From Spirodela intermedia (lineage: Eukaryota > Streptophyta > Magnoliopsida > Alismatales > Araceae), in assembly GCA_902729315.2 (NCBI GenBank), contig LR746278.1, forward strand, positions 5,187,911 through 5,251,910: a stretch of DNA of 64,000 nucleotides, given 5' to 3'. The first letter of the stretch is position 1. Each line of letters opens with the position of its first letter. Positions 1-12,631 of the stretch are shown here, in pieces. The notes under the pieces were generated by a model. It did not search any database and was not told the origin of the DNA. It worked only from the letters and a program-made list of their open reading frames with translations. Made by a program: the position numbers and the translations under genes.

Positions 1-1260
1 TTGTTGTATCATTTAGCTCATTTGCTGCATCATTTTCATAATATCAGGTTGGGTTTGAGAGGGCTGATTTTTTTGAAATCTGTTTTCTTATTTTGGACGA
101 AATTCAGAGTTTAAATTGGATCTAAGTGCTTCTGAATTTTGAATATTATTTGGGTCTCTCCATGAAAATTATTCCTCCAATTAGGATTATAAGAATTTGA
201 AAAAGGTTTCCTATTTCTATTAAAACTGTGAGCTACTTGCACTTGTTCTTGTATAGGGTGAAATAATTGATCTAAATTATAGTATTGAAATTCAGAATAA
301 TCATTTTCACCATACATAGGACATGTACTATTTGAATTAAATTGAGGGTTAAGAGGCTTTCTAATATTGTCAATAAGTAAATTAAGTTTTTCTAATCTTT
401 GATTAATCTAATTAACCTCATTTCTAAATTTAGAATCATCATCATGATGTAATTCATAAATTCCTCTCTTCTTATCTTTGTCATATAATTCAAAAGAGGC
501 TTGATCTCTAGAATTTTCACTTAAATTCTCATAAAGACTGTAAATCTCATCAAGGGTTTTCTTCATAAAAGTTCCTCCACATTAGAATCAACCATATTTC
601 TATATTGTTCTAATAATTCATCATAAAAAATTCTATTGAACTGCCACTTAAGTATAACATGATGAAGACACTTTTTAAATAAATTTTTGAATTTTTCCTA
701 TATCTCATACAAAGTTTCTCCTGGTCTTTGAGAAAAACTCTATATATATTTTCTCATATTTTGAGTTTTTCCTAAGAGATAAAATTTTTGAAAAAAGGCA
801 TATTCTATGTCTTTCCAGCTAGTTAATTCTCTATCTAATGTTGATAGCCAATGACTAGCTTTGTCCCTAAGTGTATGAGAAAATAATTTCATCTTAATAA
901 TTTCTAGTGTAACTTGAGGGAGATTAACTAAATCACAAACCATATGAAATTTTTCTAAGTGCTGATGAAGTTCCTCTAAAAGCAATTTATGAAAATTAGG
1001 GAGCATTTAAAAAATTCCTAGATTTGTTTCGAATTTAACTGTAGGTGCTAATGGGACTCTAATATTGGATGCTCCTTGAAATAAATTAGAGATATAATGA
1101 TTTTTCATGGCCATAGGATTGTTCTCAATTTGACTTGTACTTCCTTCATGATCCATCAAAATTAATTTTTCTTTTGGATTTTTAGTTTTGAATGAAATAA
1201 TGAAAGGATTTTCTAGCCTTGGATGTAAGTATCTTCTACCATGCATAAAAAATCAATAAA
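1..1260 (-). pseudogene. gag remnant of an Athila/Tat-like Ty3 retrotransposon
   Basis: On the minus strand, 740-1006 keeps the central part of a retrotransposon gag domain, with the DKASHWLSTL and FFQKFYLLGKT blocks. Further downstream (about 360-600) is a segment with DEIYSLYENLSENS. The piece at 111-317 has SNSYNPNWRN, a gag tail typical of Athila-type elements. A second element in this window (gag at 40.1 kb) has the matching YKLYENLSENS block, so the two belong to the same clade. Stops and frame changes separate the pieces, so no intact gag remains. The element runs off the left edge, so protease and polymerase are not seen. Transcription would run leftward from the LTR at 1,461-3,619. 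Confidence 0.8.
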
Positions 1261-1440
1261 TTTGACAAAAAAGTTTAGTAATTGTTATCCTCCTTCATTA
1301 TGCTCTAGTCCTTACCTTGTTTCTATTCCTTCCTTTTTAAAAAAAAAAAAAATCGGCAAGAAGAAAATAAAACAAGAGTTAATTTTTTTTTGTGTACTCT
1401 AAGAGAAATAGAAAAATATTAAATATTATGCAATACATCT

Positions 1441-1460
1441 CCGGCAACATCACCAAAATT
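1441..1460 (-). other. primer-binding site of the left Ty3 element (decayed)
   Basis: Read on the minus strand directly inside the LTR, the sequence is AATTTTGGTGATGTTGCCGG. It resembles the TTTTGGCGCCGTTGCCGGGG primer-binding site recalled from Athila/Tat elements, where the primer is thought to be tRNA-Asp. The mismatches are mainly C-to-T or G-to-A, as expected for methylated old copies. It fixes the inner LTR border at 1,461. Confidence 0.6.
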
Positions 1461-2266
1461 TGACATGACTTGGCCGTTGTATAGTAAATCACACAAATTT
1501 TAAATTTATGAAACTAGAAAATATGAATTTTCAAATATTTAAAAGTATTTTTGAACAAATATCTCAAGTATAATCTAATAAAACTTCCAAAAATAGTGAT
1601 AATTTTCCAAGTCAATCATAGGGATGTAATATAATGTTTGGTAATTATTTAGAATTTTCTTCAAAGAATACTATTTTCTATAAATTATATACTAAGAAAT
1701 GAAAAGGAAATATATTTCAAATTCACGAAAAAGGGAATAAGGGTGTGGACGTCAGGATGACATCAGCGCCCGGCGAATGCGAATCAGGCAAAAATAGAGT
1801 TCAACTCGGTGATTTTTACGTAAGCAATTATAGACGATTTAATTGATCAAATTAAGATCAGTAAAAGCCGAAAGAATCGTAATTGAATGAAGTATATTTT
1901 GGTAAATTTAAATGACACAAATTATTACTAAATGAAGTGAAAAGTAAATTGAAAGTAGAAAAACAGAGTTCCGGTGTCGTGGCGGCGATGCGTCGGTGAT
2001 GCACCAGAATCCTGAGCGTTCGAGAGGATTGTCGTGCAATGTCCACGGCTTCAAAGGCTCTCCTTGGACAAGGACGACGTGGGCAATCTCTAGATCTCCT
2101 TGCGAAGTCTAGAGATCCGACAAAGGCAGGGACGTCCGGTGAAGAGCGATGCTCAGCGTCGATGGTCCGCAGGTAGGCCGAAGGGCACGCTAGCGGGCGC
2201 GGGAGGCAAGCCGCGCGGCGGCCTTAGGGCATGCAGGAGCCGGCGCGCGGGGCGCGCGCGGCGGCA

Positions 2267-2356
2267 GCGCTTCGGCGGGAATGCCGGGCGTCTGCGGCGC
2301 TTCGGCAGGAATGCCGAGCGTCAGCGGCGCTTCGGCGGGAAGGCCGAGCGTCGGCG
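2267..2356. repeat. 30-bp tandem repeat, three copies, inside the LTR
   Basis: Three consecutive 30-bp units start with GCGCTTCGGCGGGAATGCCG or a close variant, at 2,267, 2,297 and 2,327. They differ at a few positions each. Ten codons per unit keep every frame open, which explains the repetitive Ala/Glu/Ser and Pro peptides predicted here. Confidence 0.9.
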
Positions 2357-3067
2357 GTTGGGGCGGAAACCCAACCGTCGCCGGAAGGATCGGCCTCTCT
2401 GGCGGCGCCGGGAAGCGGAGCAGAGAGGAGACGATCCGGCCGACGATACCAGGGAGGGTTGAGCTCTCCTGGTCTAAACGGCGCCGGAAACGGCGTGACG
2501 GCGGCGGAGCGTCGGGAAACTCTGGTGGGGGCCTGTGAGGAGCTGGGACTGGTTCTGGCTCGTCGGCACGGCTGCTGGGTCTCTCCCGATGTCGGCGGCA
2601 GGTAGGCGTTCGTCGGCGAACGGCCAGCGACTGGGCGGAGCGGCGGATGGCGGCTCTGGCGAGTTTATGGTGGAGTTCCGGAGGAAGAGGTGGCAGACGA
2701 ACGAGGAGTCGAGAGACTCCGGCGGAGTGCTCGGCGACGGCTCGTAGGGAGGCGAAGCGAGCCCCTTTCGTCACGATGGCGTGACGGGGTTCCAGCAGAG
2801 GCGGCGGCGGTTGCAGCGGCAACCGCGACCGTTTCGTCCGGTGACGGCGGCGAACTCCCGGGCGGCACTGAGATGGCCGGCGGCGGCAGTGGTCTCAGGC
2901 GGCGGCGGGACTTCTCGGGCAGCAGCGTCACGAGGAACGAAGTCCTCGAATGGGGTATCGACGGCCTTCCTCTTCCTCCTTCCCTCCCTATCCTAGATCA
3001 GGGAGAAGGTACTCACAAAACGATAATCTCTCTCAAAAATACGGCGCTCTCTTGAGGGGGGGTCCTA

Positions 3068-3086
3068 CCTCCCCTTATATGGGGGC
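3068..3086 (-). promoter_or_regulatory. candidate LTR TATA box
   Basis: On the minus strand the sequence is GGGCCCCCATATAAGGGGAG. CATATAAGG is a good plant TATA core and is placed about 550 bp inside the outer end of the LTR. If used, it would make U3 about 0.5 kb and R-U5 about 1.6 kb. The assignment rests on position and motif only. Confidence 0.35.
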
Positions 3087-3619
3087 CCACAAGTGGGCTA
3101 AGGGGAGGTGGGCCCACTTGAGGCTCTCAAGCCCATAAGCCACAAAGGCTACAAAGGGGCTTATTGGGCCTCTTAAAGAGAGACTCAATAAGCCCCCCTA
3201 AAAGGAGAAAGAGGAGGGCCCTCTTACGGTGCTTAAGTGGGCCTCAAATGAAGACCCAAATAAGCCCCAAAAGAGGCCCAAAAAAGAAATACACATAGGT
3301 CCCCCCCCCTTAGGGTTTTAATTGGGCCTCAAAGAAAGACCCAATAAAACCCTAAAGAAAGGGAGACAAACAACAACACACACACATAAAATTGGGCCTG
3401 TTAACACACAAACGCGAGGCCCAACAAGTCAACATGAAAATACCAAGAAAGATAAGGGTGAGCTCGAGCTCGTCGTTGTCGCGGAGGTGGAATATCGTTG
3501 TCCTGAAGGGCTAGGTCGTGTAGCAAAAGTCGGGCTCCTTCGTCTTCGCACGTCGATCGGGCTAAACTCGGACTGTCGGTGTCTCCTGAGCTGATGGAGA
3601 CGGGTCCCGCTCGCCATCA

Positions 3620-6340
3620 GAAAGTATTTATTTTAGTGTTAAATTGAATTCACTATTTGTAGTTCAAATGGCAAATTCGTAAATAAAAGATCTCCAAATC
3701 CATAGTAAAAGACATATGACATCTTCTATCTCATCTCTTCTATTAATCTCTCTCAAATTCATCGGCAAAACCCCTATTTTTTAAAAAGAGAAAAAAATAG
3801 TACAAAGTTACTAAAAAGAAACATGGGGCCAATTTCATCTGAAGTATATCACATCTTTTCTCTCTGCTATATATAAGCTTATGCCTTCTAGGAGGTGAGA
3901 TTACATTCTTTCTATGGGTTCAAAGTTTGAGTATGAAATAAAGGAAAAAAAATTAGGCCTTAAGTGCTTATTTTCATCCTTAAGTTGGTAGTATTTGCTT
4001 CAGGAAGACTGTTTGTCTAGTCACCAAGTGAAGTTTGTTCTATTAATATAAGGAAGTACTTTGGTCCTCCCTATGCCTACTATTGACCTCCAATCTTGAA
4101 AATTATAAGTTCCCTATAGAGGCAAGTTTGTCATTCTAGCCTTTCTTGAATGATATAATTGCATGAGAATTTGAAAGAGAAGGAGATATAAATTATGTAT
4201 TAAATTAATTCATTGCTAAGGGATAGCAATGAAGTAAGTTGAGGGGTGTGATAAAATTATATTTCTATTGTAAAATGTGAATCATATAAATATACTTTGA
4301 CTATATTTGTTAAGTATGATTTCTTGATTCAATATAGGATGCCATTATTATGATTTGATTAATTTCCATGTAAGAGGCACACATTATGCTTAAAATATGA
4401 TTTACAAACTTAGGACATTATAAATAATAAGTTTTATATGGATTATTGGTTTGAAATTTTTTCTCAAACATATGAGAAGAGGTGAATAAAATCTTTTATT
4501 TTTCATAAATTTATTGATGATATTTGGATGTCTAAGATAATAAGTATTTAATATGGACTTAAATCTAATTCTTATTAATGAAGAGGATATTTCATATTTT
4601 GTGAGATTTTTGTATGACATCTCTTAATTAAGAAAAATTAAGTGCAAGAAATTAAGAGAGAGAAGGCGGTGTAACAAAGCAAAGCAATTGAATTAAGGAG
4701 GTGGTGTGACCAGTTAAACCAGCCACCTAAAGAAAGGATGGCTGGTCGTTTTTAGAAGGTTATGAATGCCTTTCAACCATCCATGCATCTAAGAAGAAGG
4801 AAACCAATGAGGGAAAGGAAACTATCCCTTCAACTGCCTATCTTTACCCCTTTACATTTTCGTCCAAGAGTATTCCAATTTCTCATGAGAGAGAGCCAAC
4901 AAAAAGTGTATGACTAGCAAACATCTTTCTTGGTTTTGAGTTGTGTTCATCTTATATCATTTTAAGCTTCTTAGAGAAAGTTATTATTTCCCATTCTCCT
5001 CATTGGAAAATATATCTTTGGAGTCTACTTTCTCCTTTTTACACAACAAAGGACAGTAGATTTCTCATCCTCTCTTCTATCTTCCAATGAAGTACAATTG
5101 CAGGATTATCTGCCCTAGGATCTGGCACATCTTAGTGAGCATCATTGTATAACATAAAGCCTGCTTAAGGTATGGTCAGTGATAGCCACTGTAGCAACAA
5201 GAGAATGATCCTCTCAAGGATCAATCATTCCCATCTTACTTGTGGGTATATGTGTAGTATCTCCACAAGTAAATGGAGATTTTTCTTACCCTTTACTCTA
5301 TCTTTTCATTTTATATAGATTGATGACCTCAATTTATTAATTAAATATTGTTATACCTTGATTAAGATTTCTAAGTCTTGACTTGAAATCTTAATTCAAT
5401 GACTGTTCATTGAAAGATTAACCTCTTGGTTCCTCTTCTGACATTAATTCTCTCTGTATTTTCATTGTGAAAATACCCTCTTCATGATTTTTCAGTGAAA
5501 CTAACTATTTCAATCTAATCATCTCATCATTTATATCATACTTCTTAAAATACATAATTTGTAAAAATTAATTCAAATTTATAATTGTCCATGATTGACC
5601 TGAATATTTATCAATATATCATCTAGTATTCCTATGTTAATTTCGAATTTATAAATTTAAAATTAGTCCATCAAAGTTTTAATTACAACAATAGTTTTAA
5701 GAGATCAATAGAAATTTAAAGTTTAGACATGCACATGATTTTTATGGTTTTTAGGCTATCTCAAGCCTATGTCCACTTTCAAAGATTCATTTCAAGGGCT
5801 TCACTATTTAGTACTTATGAGGAAAATTGAGTAAATTGGGTTTAGCAACCCCCTTACAATATACATTTCATGAATCTTTATCTTTCTACTATAATCCAAG
5901 GTTCTACAAACCTTTTCTCAACCTTTTTGTAGGAACACCATAGGTCACTCTACAAAAAAAAATCAATCAATATTTTAGAAGAATATTACCAATGCATCCA
6001 TAGTATTGATGATTTAGCTCCATAAAAGGTGGGTGATGTTGAAGGTTGAAGAAAAGGAGTAGTACTCAAGATTTCTCAAATAACCTTTGTTATGATCATC
6101 TATAGTCAAATATCTTCATGGATTGGAGGAGGACAAGCTATAAATGTTAAAAGCCCTTGATATTTCAATATGATTTCATGCCTAAGTTTTGGGAAAATTT
6201 TCTCTTTTATGTTTGATCTTCATGAGCCAAGTCATCTCTCTAATGGCCTCTTGTACTCAGGTTTTACTACTAAAGGGTTAATTCGTTAAGTGGCCTTAAA
6301 GAGTTAGATGGGGTTTAGTGGAAAATCAATAGGGGGGTAG
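3620..6340. other. AT-rich intergenic stretch, no gene seen
   Basis: All frames are broken by stops, and nothing matches a protein family I recognise. The texture (many short pyrimidine runs, TATA-like words) suggests old retrotransposon LTR or untranslated sequence, but no pair of terminal repeats was found. The G-rich end, GGGGGGTAGGGAGG, borders the solo LTR. Confidence 0.5.
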
Positions 6341-6345
6341 GGAGG

Positions 6346-7298
6346 TGATAAGTCTTTATTATCATGAGTTAATAATTAATAAATAATATAGTTTTAGCTT
6401 TAACTCATGATAAATAGACTTATATTTGTGTTAAATTGTGAAAAGTAATTTTCAGTTGATTAATGTTGACTAATTATGTGATTTTACGTAAATTTATATG
6501 ATTTGTATAATCTTATTTTTGAGATAAAAGAAAAAAAAGAAAAAAAAAGATAGAAAAAAGGAGGGACCTACCGGCCAACCGGGCCTACAAGTGGATCGGA
6601 AGCACAGTTGACACGGAGCCATGAGCAGGGACTTAAGTGATTATAGACCGATGGGGCACGTGTGTGCCACTCCCCTTCCACATCGCCGATGGCCAATCGG
6701 CTATGGGGTAAGGAGTGGTCGTACACATGAGAAAGTGACTCATTGATTCCCAAATCTCGTGTTACCATATATGTGTCTGCACATTCGGCATATAATCGAT
6801 GTTCGATTATATTAATTTTACTTTCAACTTAATTTTCACTTCATTTAGTGATAATTCATCTTATTTAAATATATCAAATGATTCTTACAACTTTTACAGA
6901 TCTTAATTTAATCAATTAAATTACTTGTAATTACTTACGTAATAATCACTAGGTAGAACTTTGTTTCTATCCCATTCGTGTTTGTCGGGTGTTGACGTCA
7001 TCCTGACGTCCACACCCTTATTTCCCTCTTTCCTAAATTTTAAATATATTTTATTTTTATTTCTTAACCTAAAATTTATAAAAAATCATATTATTTGAGG
7101 AAAATTCTAAAAAAATACTTGATATTATATTATATCTATGTGATTGATCTAAAACTTTTCCACTATTTTTGAAACTTTTATTGAATTATAATTAATATAT
7201 TTATTTAGAAATACTTCTAAATATTTAAAAATTGATATTTTCTAGTTTTATAAATTTTAAATTTACGTGATTTACTATACAACAACTAAGTCACGTCA
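6346..7298 (+). mobile_element. solo LTR of a Ty3 element, complete, with 5-bp target duplication
   Basis: The 953-bp block begins TGATAAGTC and ends CACGTCA. It is flanked on both sides by the same five bases, GGAGG (6,341-6,345 and 7,299-7,303). Its last ~500 bp are the reverse complement of 1,461-1,955, including the ATAGTAAATCAC word and the GTGGACGTCAGGATGACATC block. No internal element sequence is present, so this is the footprint left after recombination between two LTRs. The first ~450 bp are unlike the other LTR. Confidence 0.88.
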
Positions 7299-7496
7299 GG
7301 AGGTTAATTAGTTTCTTATGATTTCTATTCTATTTGCATATTCTATCTAAAACAAAATGTGTTAGCATATGTTCTCACTCAACTTTTTTGTTTTGGGTAC
7401 AAGTTTACTCAAGCTAGTTTCTCTCTCTATATAGATTTTCTCTCTACTCTCTTGTCAACACCAAAGACACAGAAATTTTAAATTAGTTTATTCACA

Positions 7497-7580
7497 TGAC
7501 TTAGTCGTTATAATTTAAATCACACAAATTTAAAATTTATAAAACTAGAAAATACTAATTTTAGATTTTATAAATTCTTT
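7497..7580 (-). mobile_element. short LTR scrap of the same family
   Basis: TGACTTAGTCGTTATAATTT followed by AAATCACACAAATTTAAAAT and AAACTAGAAAAT matches the first ~80 bp of the LTR at 1,461 in the same orientation. The match stops soon after, so only the tip of an LTR is left. Confidence 0.6.
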
Positions 7581-7599
7581 CTACATAAATATATCAACT

Positions 7600-9224
7600 T
7601 AAATTAAGAATAAGATTCAATTAACCCCTCTCTTTCATTCTATCCCTTTTTATTTCTCTTTCTTTATTTATCTTCTTTATTTCCTATTTATTATTTTTTT
7701 CTTCTTATTTTAAATATCATCCTTCTCTCTGGCAAAAACCCTCTCACCACCTCCCTCTCTCTCTCTCTTTCTCTCTTTGCATTTTAATTTCTCTAAGCCA
7801 ATTCCTCTCTTCTCTCTCTTTTTCTGATCTTAGATGAGAGACAAGAGGACTTCTTCATTTTTTCTTGCCTTTCAAGTTTCTTCTTCCATTCTTTCCCTCT
7901 CTACTCCTTTATTTATCAATATTTCTATTTTCTCTCTTTCACCAATGTTCTCTCTTGCCAATGAGTTTTCTCCTTTTTCTGAAGAACTTTCCCTCTCTAT
8001 CTCACATCCAATATCTTCATCAATTTATTTTCTTTTGAATTTTTACTAATTTGCATCCTTCTCCCTTCCTCTGATTGGTTTGATGCAGCATTGAGTCTTC
8101 CACTAGGACATCAGTTGATCAAAGACGAGTGAACCAGGTCAAGATGTTGAACAGAAAAAGCAGCTCCAACAGAACCATTCTCAAACAGAACAACACTGCA
8201 AGGAAGATGGCAACGATTCAACTATATCAGTCAGAGGGCAGCCCAGGAGCATCCATCGCCCATGTCGTCATCACAAACACTCTAAAAAGTGTAATTTTCT
8301 TTATTGTTAGTTACTATTGTGTGGCCTATAAAAATAGCACAAGAGTTTAAGAGAAGAGGAATTTTTTTCAGTTGAAGTTTTTGGTGATTTTTTCATCATT
8401 GATCTATTGATCCCATTGTTCTTGAGTTGGTTGAGAGGATCCCATCACTCCTAGTTTAGAGTGTTATTCTTCTTAAATTTCATTAATCTCAGTCCTCAAT
8501 AATCCTACCCATCACCCTATCTCTCAACCCCTGCCTAACTTCCTATTCATCCCTCAAACAATATCTATTCATTCATGTCAATACCTTGTCGACCCAAATG
8601 TTCTCTTACATAGTAAAATTGGGGTATCCTATTAGCAGTTTTCTTAAATTGTTAGAACCTTTTGTCTTCAATTGCTGGTGTTTTCTTGATAATTCTGAGA
8701 ACCTGTGATATTCCCTTTAAAATTTAGGTGATTCTACTTGATTTTATAGTTTTCAGATCATCCCCATTTTCCTCCTACGTCATGGCTATATCATATTTTC
8801 TGGCAATCTCTCTCTTGTCACCATAAAATCTTTTGCTGGTGAGTTTCTGGACACTTTTTCTATCTTCCAGCATTTTTTCACTTTTCCCACATTGTAGGTT
8901 CCTTCTTCTATTCCTATTTTAAGTGATTTTTTTTATTTTTCATCACTCTGCCCCTCCCATTTCATCTGTGATTTCTTCTACGGGTGAATCCTCTCTTTCA
9001 TGATCATCAATCCTCTTGAAATCATGATTTTTTATTTTATTATTGATCTCACTCTCCCTCATTCATTGTTTACCAGTCAACATCTTTTATTAGTCTTCTC
9101 TTCACCCCTTTTTCTGGTACTCCTCTCCTCGTTCTATGGTTCATTCTTATTTCTCTCCCCCTATCTCTCTCCTATCACCTCTTTTGTCTCTCCAATGGTC
9201 TCCCTTCTCTCTCCTATTTCATCT

Positions 9225-9255
<31 letters not shown>

Positions 9256-11800
9256 TCACCTCTTCTCTCTAACCTATCACCTTTCCTCTCTCTCCTATAG
9301 GTTCTCCTTGAATGACCAAAAAAATAATGTTCCATGGATTTTATATTAATATTTTCAACAAGGATTTTACATGAAATTGATGTTTAATTAAATCTGATGT
9401 GGTTAATTAATTTTTATACCTTCAAAGTTATTTTTTAAAATTCGATTTTCAGTTCTTAGTTAATAAACTCATTCCATCTCTTTGAAAATTATAGAATTAT
9501 GATCAAATTAAAGCTTTTGGAGTTGGCTGATTGATGATTTAATCACTACAACTAAAGTTGGGATTAGAACTAGAATTTCAATATAATTTTAGAATTTAAA
9601 TGACAAAGAATCTTGACTTGATCTCATAAAAGTTTACATCATAAAAAAAGGAAATTAATCATTTTAGGAACTTTACTTATTATAAAAGGTTTTAATGATG
9701 ACAAACACACATAAAATAAATAAATAGATTTAATAATATTAAAATTTTCATAGATATATATATATATATAACATGAGTGATCTCTTGGACGCATGTTTGA
9801 ATTTAATTGAAATGTAAATTAATCAAAAATATCTAATATTATTGTCTAGTGTCCAAAATAGGATTCAAAAAATGCATATGATGCTCAAATTTAAAATTTA
9901 TGCTGATTTTTTGCTCAAAATCATTAATTTGTTTACTATTGTGGAAGTAATTATGAAAAACACCACTTATGAGAAGTGAAGATTTGAAAATCAAATTTTG
10001 CATGCGTATAAAGTAATGATTTGAAAGTTTGGTGAAAACAAGAGGTGTATGATTTGTAGGCATTCTGCTGTATAAATTTTGATGGATTATTAGCTGATTG
10101 AATCCAAGTAGTATTATTGGATTTTTAGACTTTTTAAAATGTTATATGTCCATATAAATAATGATGCAAAATATTGATTTGAAGATTCATTATTTCTACA
10201 TCATACTCATGTTTTATTTAGCTAATTTGGATTTAGTTAAATTTGAAAATTAGTACTTTACTTAGAGATTTATTTAAAATTATGTTTTTAATGATTGTAT
10301 ATTCTTATATGATATGTTATAATTGATGACATAAGATACTTACATTAAAACTTAATTGCTACATTTATTGATTTATCCTTGTGAGATATCTAAATCCTTC
10401 AGAGATGAATTGTACAATTCGAATTTATAACTATTTTTGGGATTTTTACAATGAATAATGATGAAATATAGAGAAAGAGCACAACTCAAAGTTCTCTATA
10501 ATACAAATTTTCTTCAAAGGTTGTCTTTATAATACTGAACAATCACATTGACCTATCTGCAATCTCACATTTCTTTCTAACAATTTTGGGAAAAAAGTAC
10601 TTGCAAATTTGAGTGAAATTTAAAGCTTGGTCTAATGACAAGAAGTAAATAAGTTGAGAATCAAATTTTGATCTAAAATTGATCTTCTTCAACATGATAT
10701 TAGCAATAATGTCCCTTGCAATTAAATAATTTATAGTTCTGAAAACAAAAATAAAACAAATTCAATTGCCTCTTTAGCCAGCTCCAATCAAGATTTAAGT
10801 CTTCTTCAAATTCCAAAAAACACAAACAATGATATCTTCTTTTCTTGTGTGACAATAAATTGTGGTCAGTTTTTTATTTAATCATTCAAGAGAGGTGAGT
10901 CTTTTAATCAGCTTTGGCCCACCTATAGCTGTAAGTCTAAGGGAGTTAAACTTTGTAATCAATCGTTGTTGGTAAACATTGTATAGTAGAACACAAGGAC
11001 AATATATTATTAAAAAGTAGACGAAGGTAGGGTGGATTAACCACTATAAAAAAACATTTATTTCATCAAGATTTAGATCTAAGATATCCAAGTGATTTTA
11101 TGATCAAAACTAAAAATTGAAAAAAAATAAATAATTGACCACAACTAAAATTAGGGTAAGATCAATTCAATCCTCCTGATTTTTAGTTTAAGTGGACTTT
11201 AAACCTAACAACATAATCTTCAGAGTAGAGTAGACCAAGTGGTGTAAACTATGATTAGTTGGTTTCATACTTTCAAAAATGTATAAATGAGAATAGAGGT
11301 TAAAGAGGTCAATTCACACTCTCTCATTGTTTCTCTTAGACCATCCATCCAACCATCAATTGTTTCTTGGTCTAAGAATAGTTTAAAACTAACATTCAAT
11401 CATCTAAATAACTTCCATACCTTATTAATGGTTTATTATATTGTTAATTCCATATATATTAAAGCAATTTGTGGTTTCTAGTCTAATAAATAGACGATGC
11501 ACGATTTTTTTAGTAGCTTGGAATAAACCAAAGGAACTCAAATTTTTTTAATCAACAAACTATGCACACAAAATCGTTCCCAAAGATAGAAGCCAGGTTG
11601 TGTAACTGATCTAAATGCTAACGGATTTTGGTATAAAATACTAAAAAAACCTAGGAATTTGGCCACTAAGCAACGCCCATCAAATTTAGGATATTGATTT
11701 AATTGTCTTTTCTGATTCAGTCAACTCAGAACAAGCTGACAGAAGAAGAAAGTCGGATCCTGAATTATACGGACACGAATCCTCGGCTAAGTCAGACTAA
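7600..11800. other. intergenic, AT-rich with pyrimidine tracts
   Basis: No coding region is supported. CT-rich runs at 7,740-7,830 and 9,150-9,290 create open frames made of Leu/Ser repeats, and a short (AT)n lies near 9,750. At 8,090-8,520 there is a short block with a TATA-like word (CCTATAAAAATAGC) that could be part of a copia-type LTR, but no partner was found. From about 11.7 kb the base composition becomes more even as the lipoyl synthase 5' flank begins. Confidence 0.5.
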
Positions 11801-12038
11801 TACGCTTCCAGATTGCAGGGGAACGAGACTAGAAAGTAAATCGATTTGATCCCCGCGTCTACTATAGAGGAGAGCGGCGGATCCGCCGGGGCTCAGAAGG
11901 CTTACTCAGAAGAGAATATATGCCGTTCAATCCGATTGGATCCGCAACCGCATCCCATCCGAGATGAGAACCGGTGGGTGATATCGAGCTGAGAGGCTAA
12001 CACCGGCGAGGCGAGAGGACCTGCAGGCCACGCTAGCC

Positions 12039-12596
12039 ATGCATCCCCGCCTCTTCTACCTTTCCAAGTCCCTCCGCCGGCCTTCCCTCTCCGGCCTCTT
12101 GAGAACCATCTCCTCCACCCCGGTTCAAGGGGTGCCCGATGGGAGATCCGCCTCCACAGCGGCGGGGATCCCAGCGGCCCCCGCCCCGGGGCGGACGCTC
12201 GCCGATTTGCGGCGACGCCTGGCCGAGGAGACCCCGATCCTCTCCGATTTCGCATACTCCGTAGAGGTGGGCACGAAGAAGAACCCCATTCCGAAGCCAA
12301 AATGGATGAAGCAAACCATTCCCGGCGGCTCGAAGTACGCCGCCATCAAGGCAAAGCTGCGGGAGCTGAAGCTCCACACGGTGTGCGAGGAGGCAAAGTG
12401 CCCCAATCTCGGAGAGTGCTGGTCCGGGGGCGAGACGGGAACCGCTACTGCCACTATCATGATCCTTGGAGACACCTGCACTCGCGGCTGTAGGTGAGCC
12501 CGATCTCCCTGGAATCTTATGGTATCTTGGGTGGTGTAGAAGCCAGTTACGAATTTTAAAAAATTCTACGCTTTTTCGCAGTCCTAATCTCTGTAG

Positions 12597-12631
<35 letters not shown>

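Larger units (their letters stand above)
1461..3619 (-). mobile_element. long LTR of the left Ty3 element (5' LTR of a minus-strand copy)
   Basis: The inner border is set by the primer-binding site. Read in element orientation the block starts TGATGGCGAG and ends CATGTCA, the TG...CA form expected of an LTR. The 500 bp nearest gag are AT-rich and match, in inverted orientation, the solo LTR at 6.3-7.3 kb. The other 1.65 kb are very GC-rich at 2.0-3.0 kb, then rich in short GGCCCA/TTATTGGGC inverted motifs at 3.05-3.45 kb. Long open frames on both strands at 2.1-3.0 kb encode only Pro/Arg/Ala-rich low-complexity sequence and are composition artefacts. The outer border (3,619) is less certain than the inner one, because the partner LTR and target duplication lie outside the window. 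Confidence 0.6.

Noticed and set aside
2100-3055. Several long overlapping open frames on both strands (up to 210 codons)
   Set aside because: GC-rich, stop-poor DNA inside an LTR. The peptides are Arg/Pro/Ala low complexity, partly from a 30-bp tandem repeat, with no family resemblance.
9000-9272. 90-codon frame that reads as a hydrophobic Leu/Ser protein
   Set aside because: Produced by a CT-rich tract, with no homology and no splice or start context.
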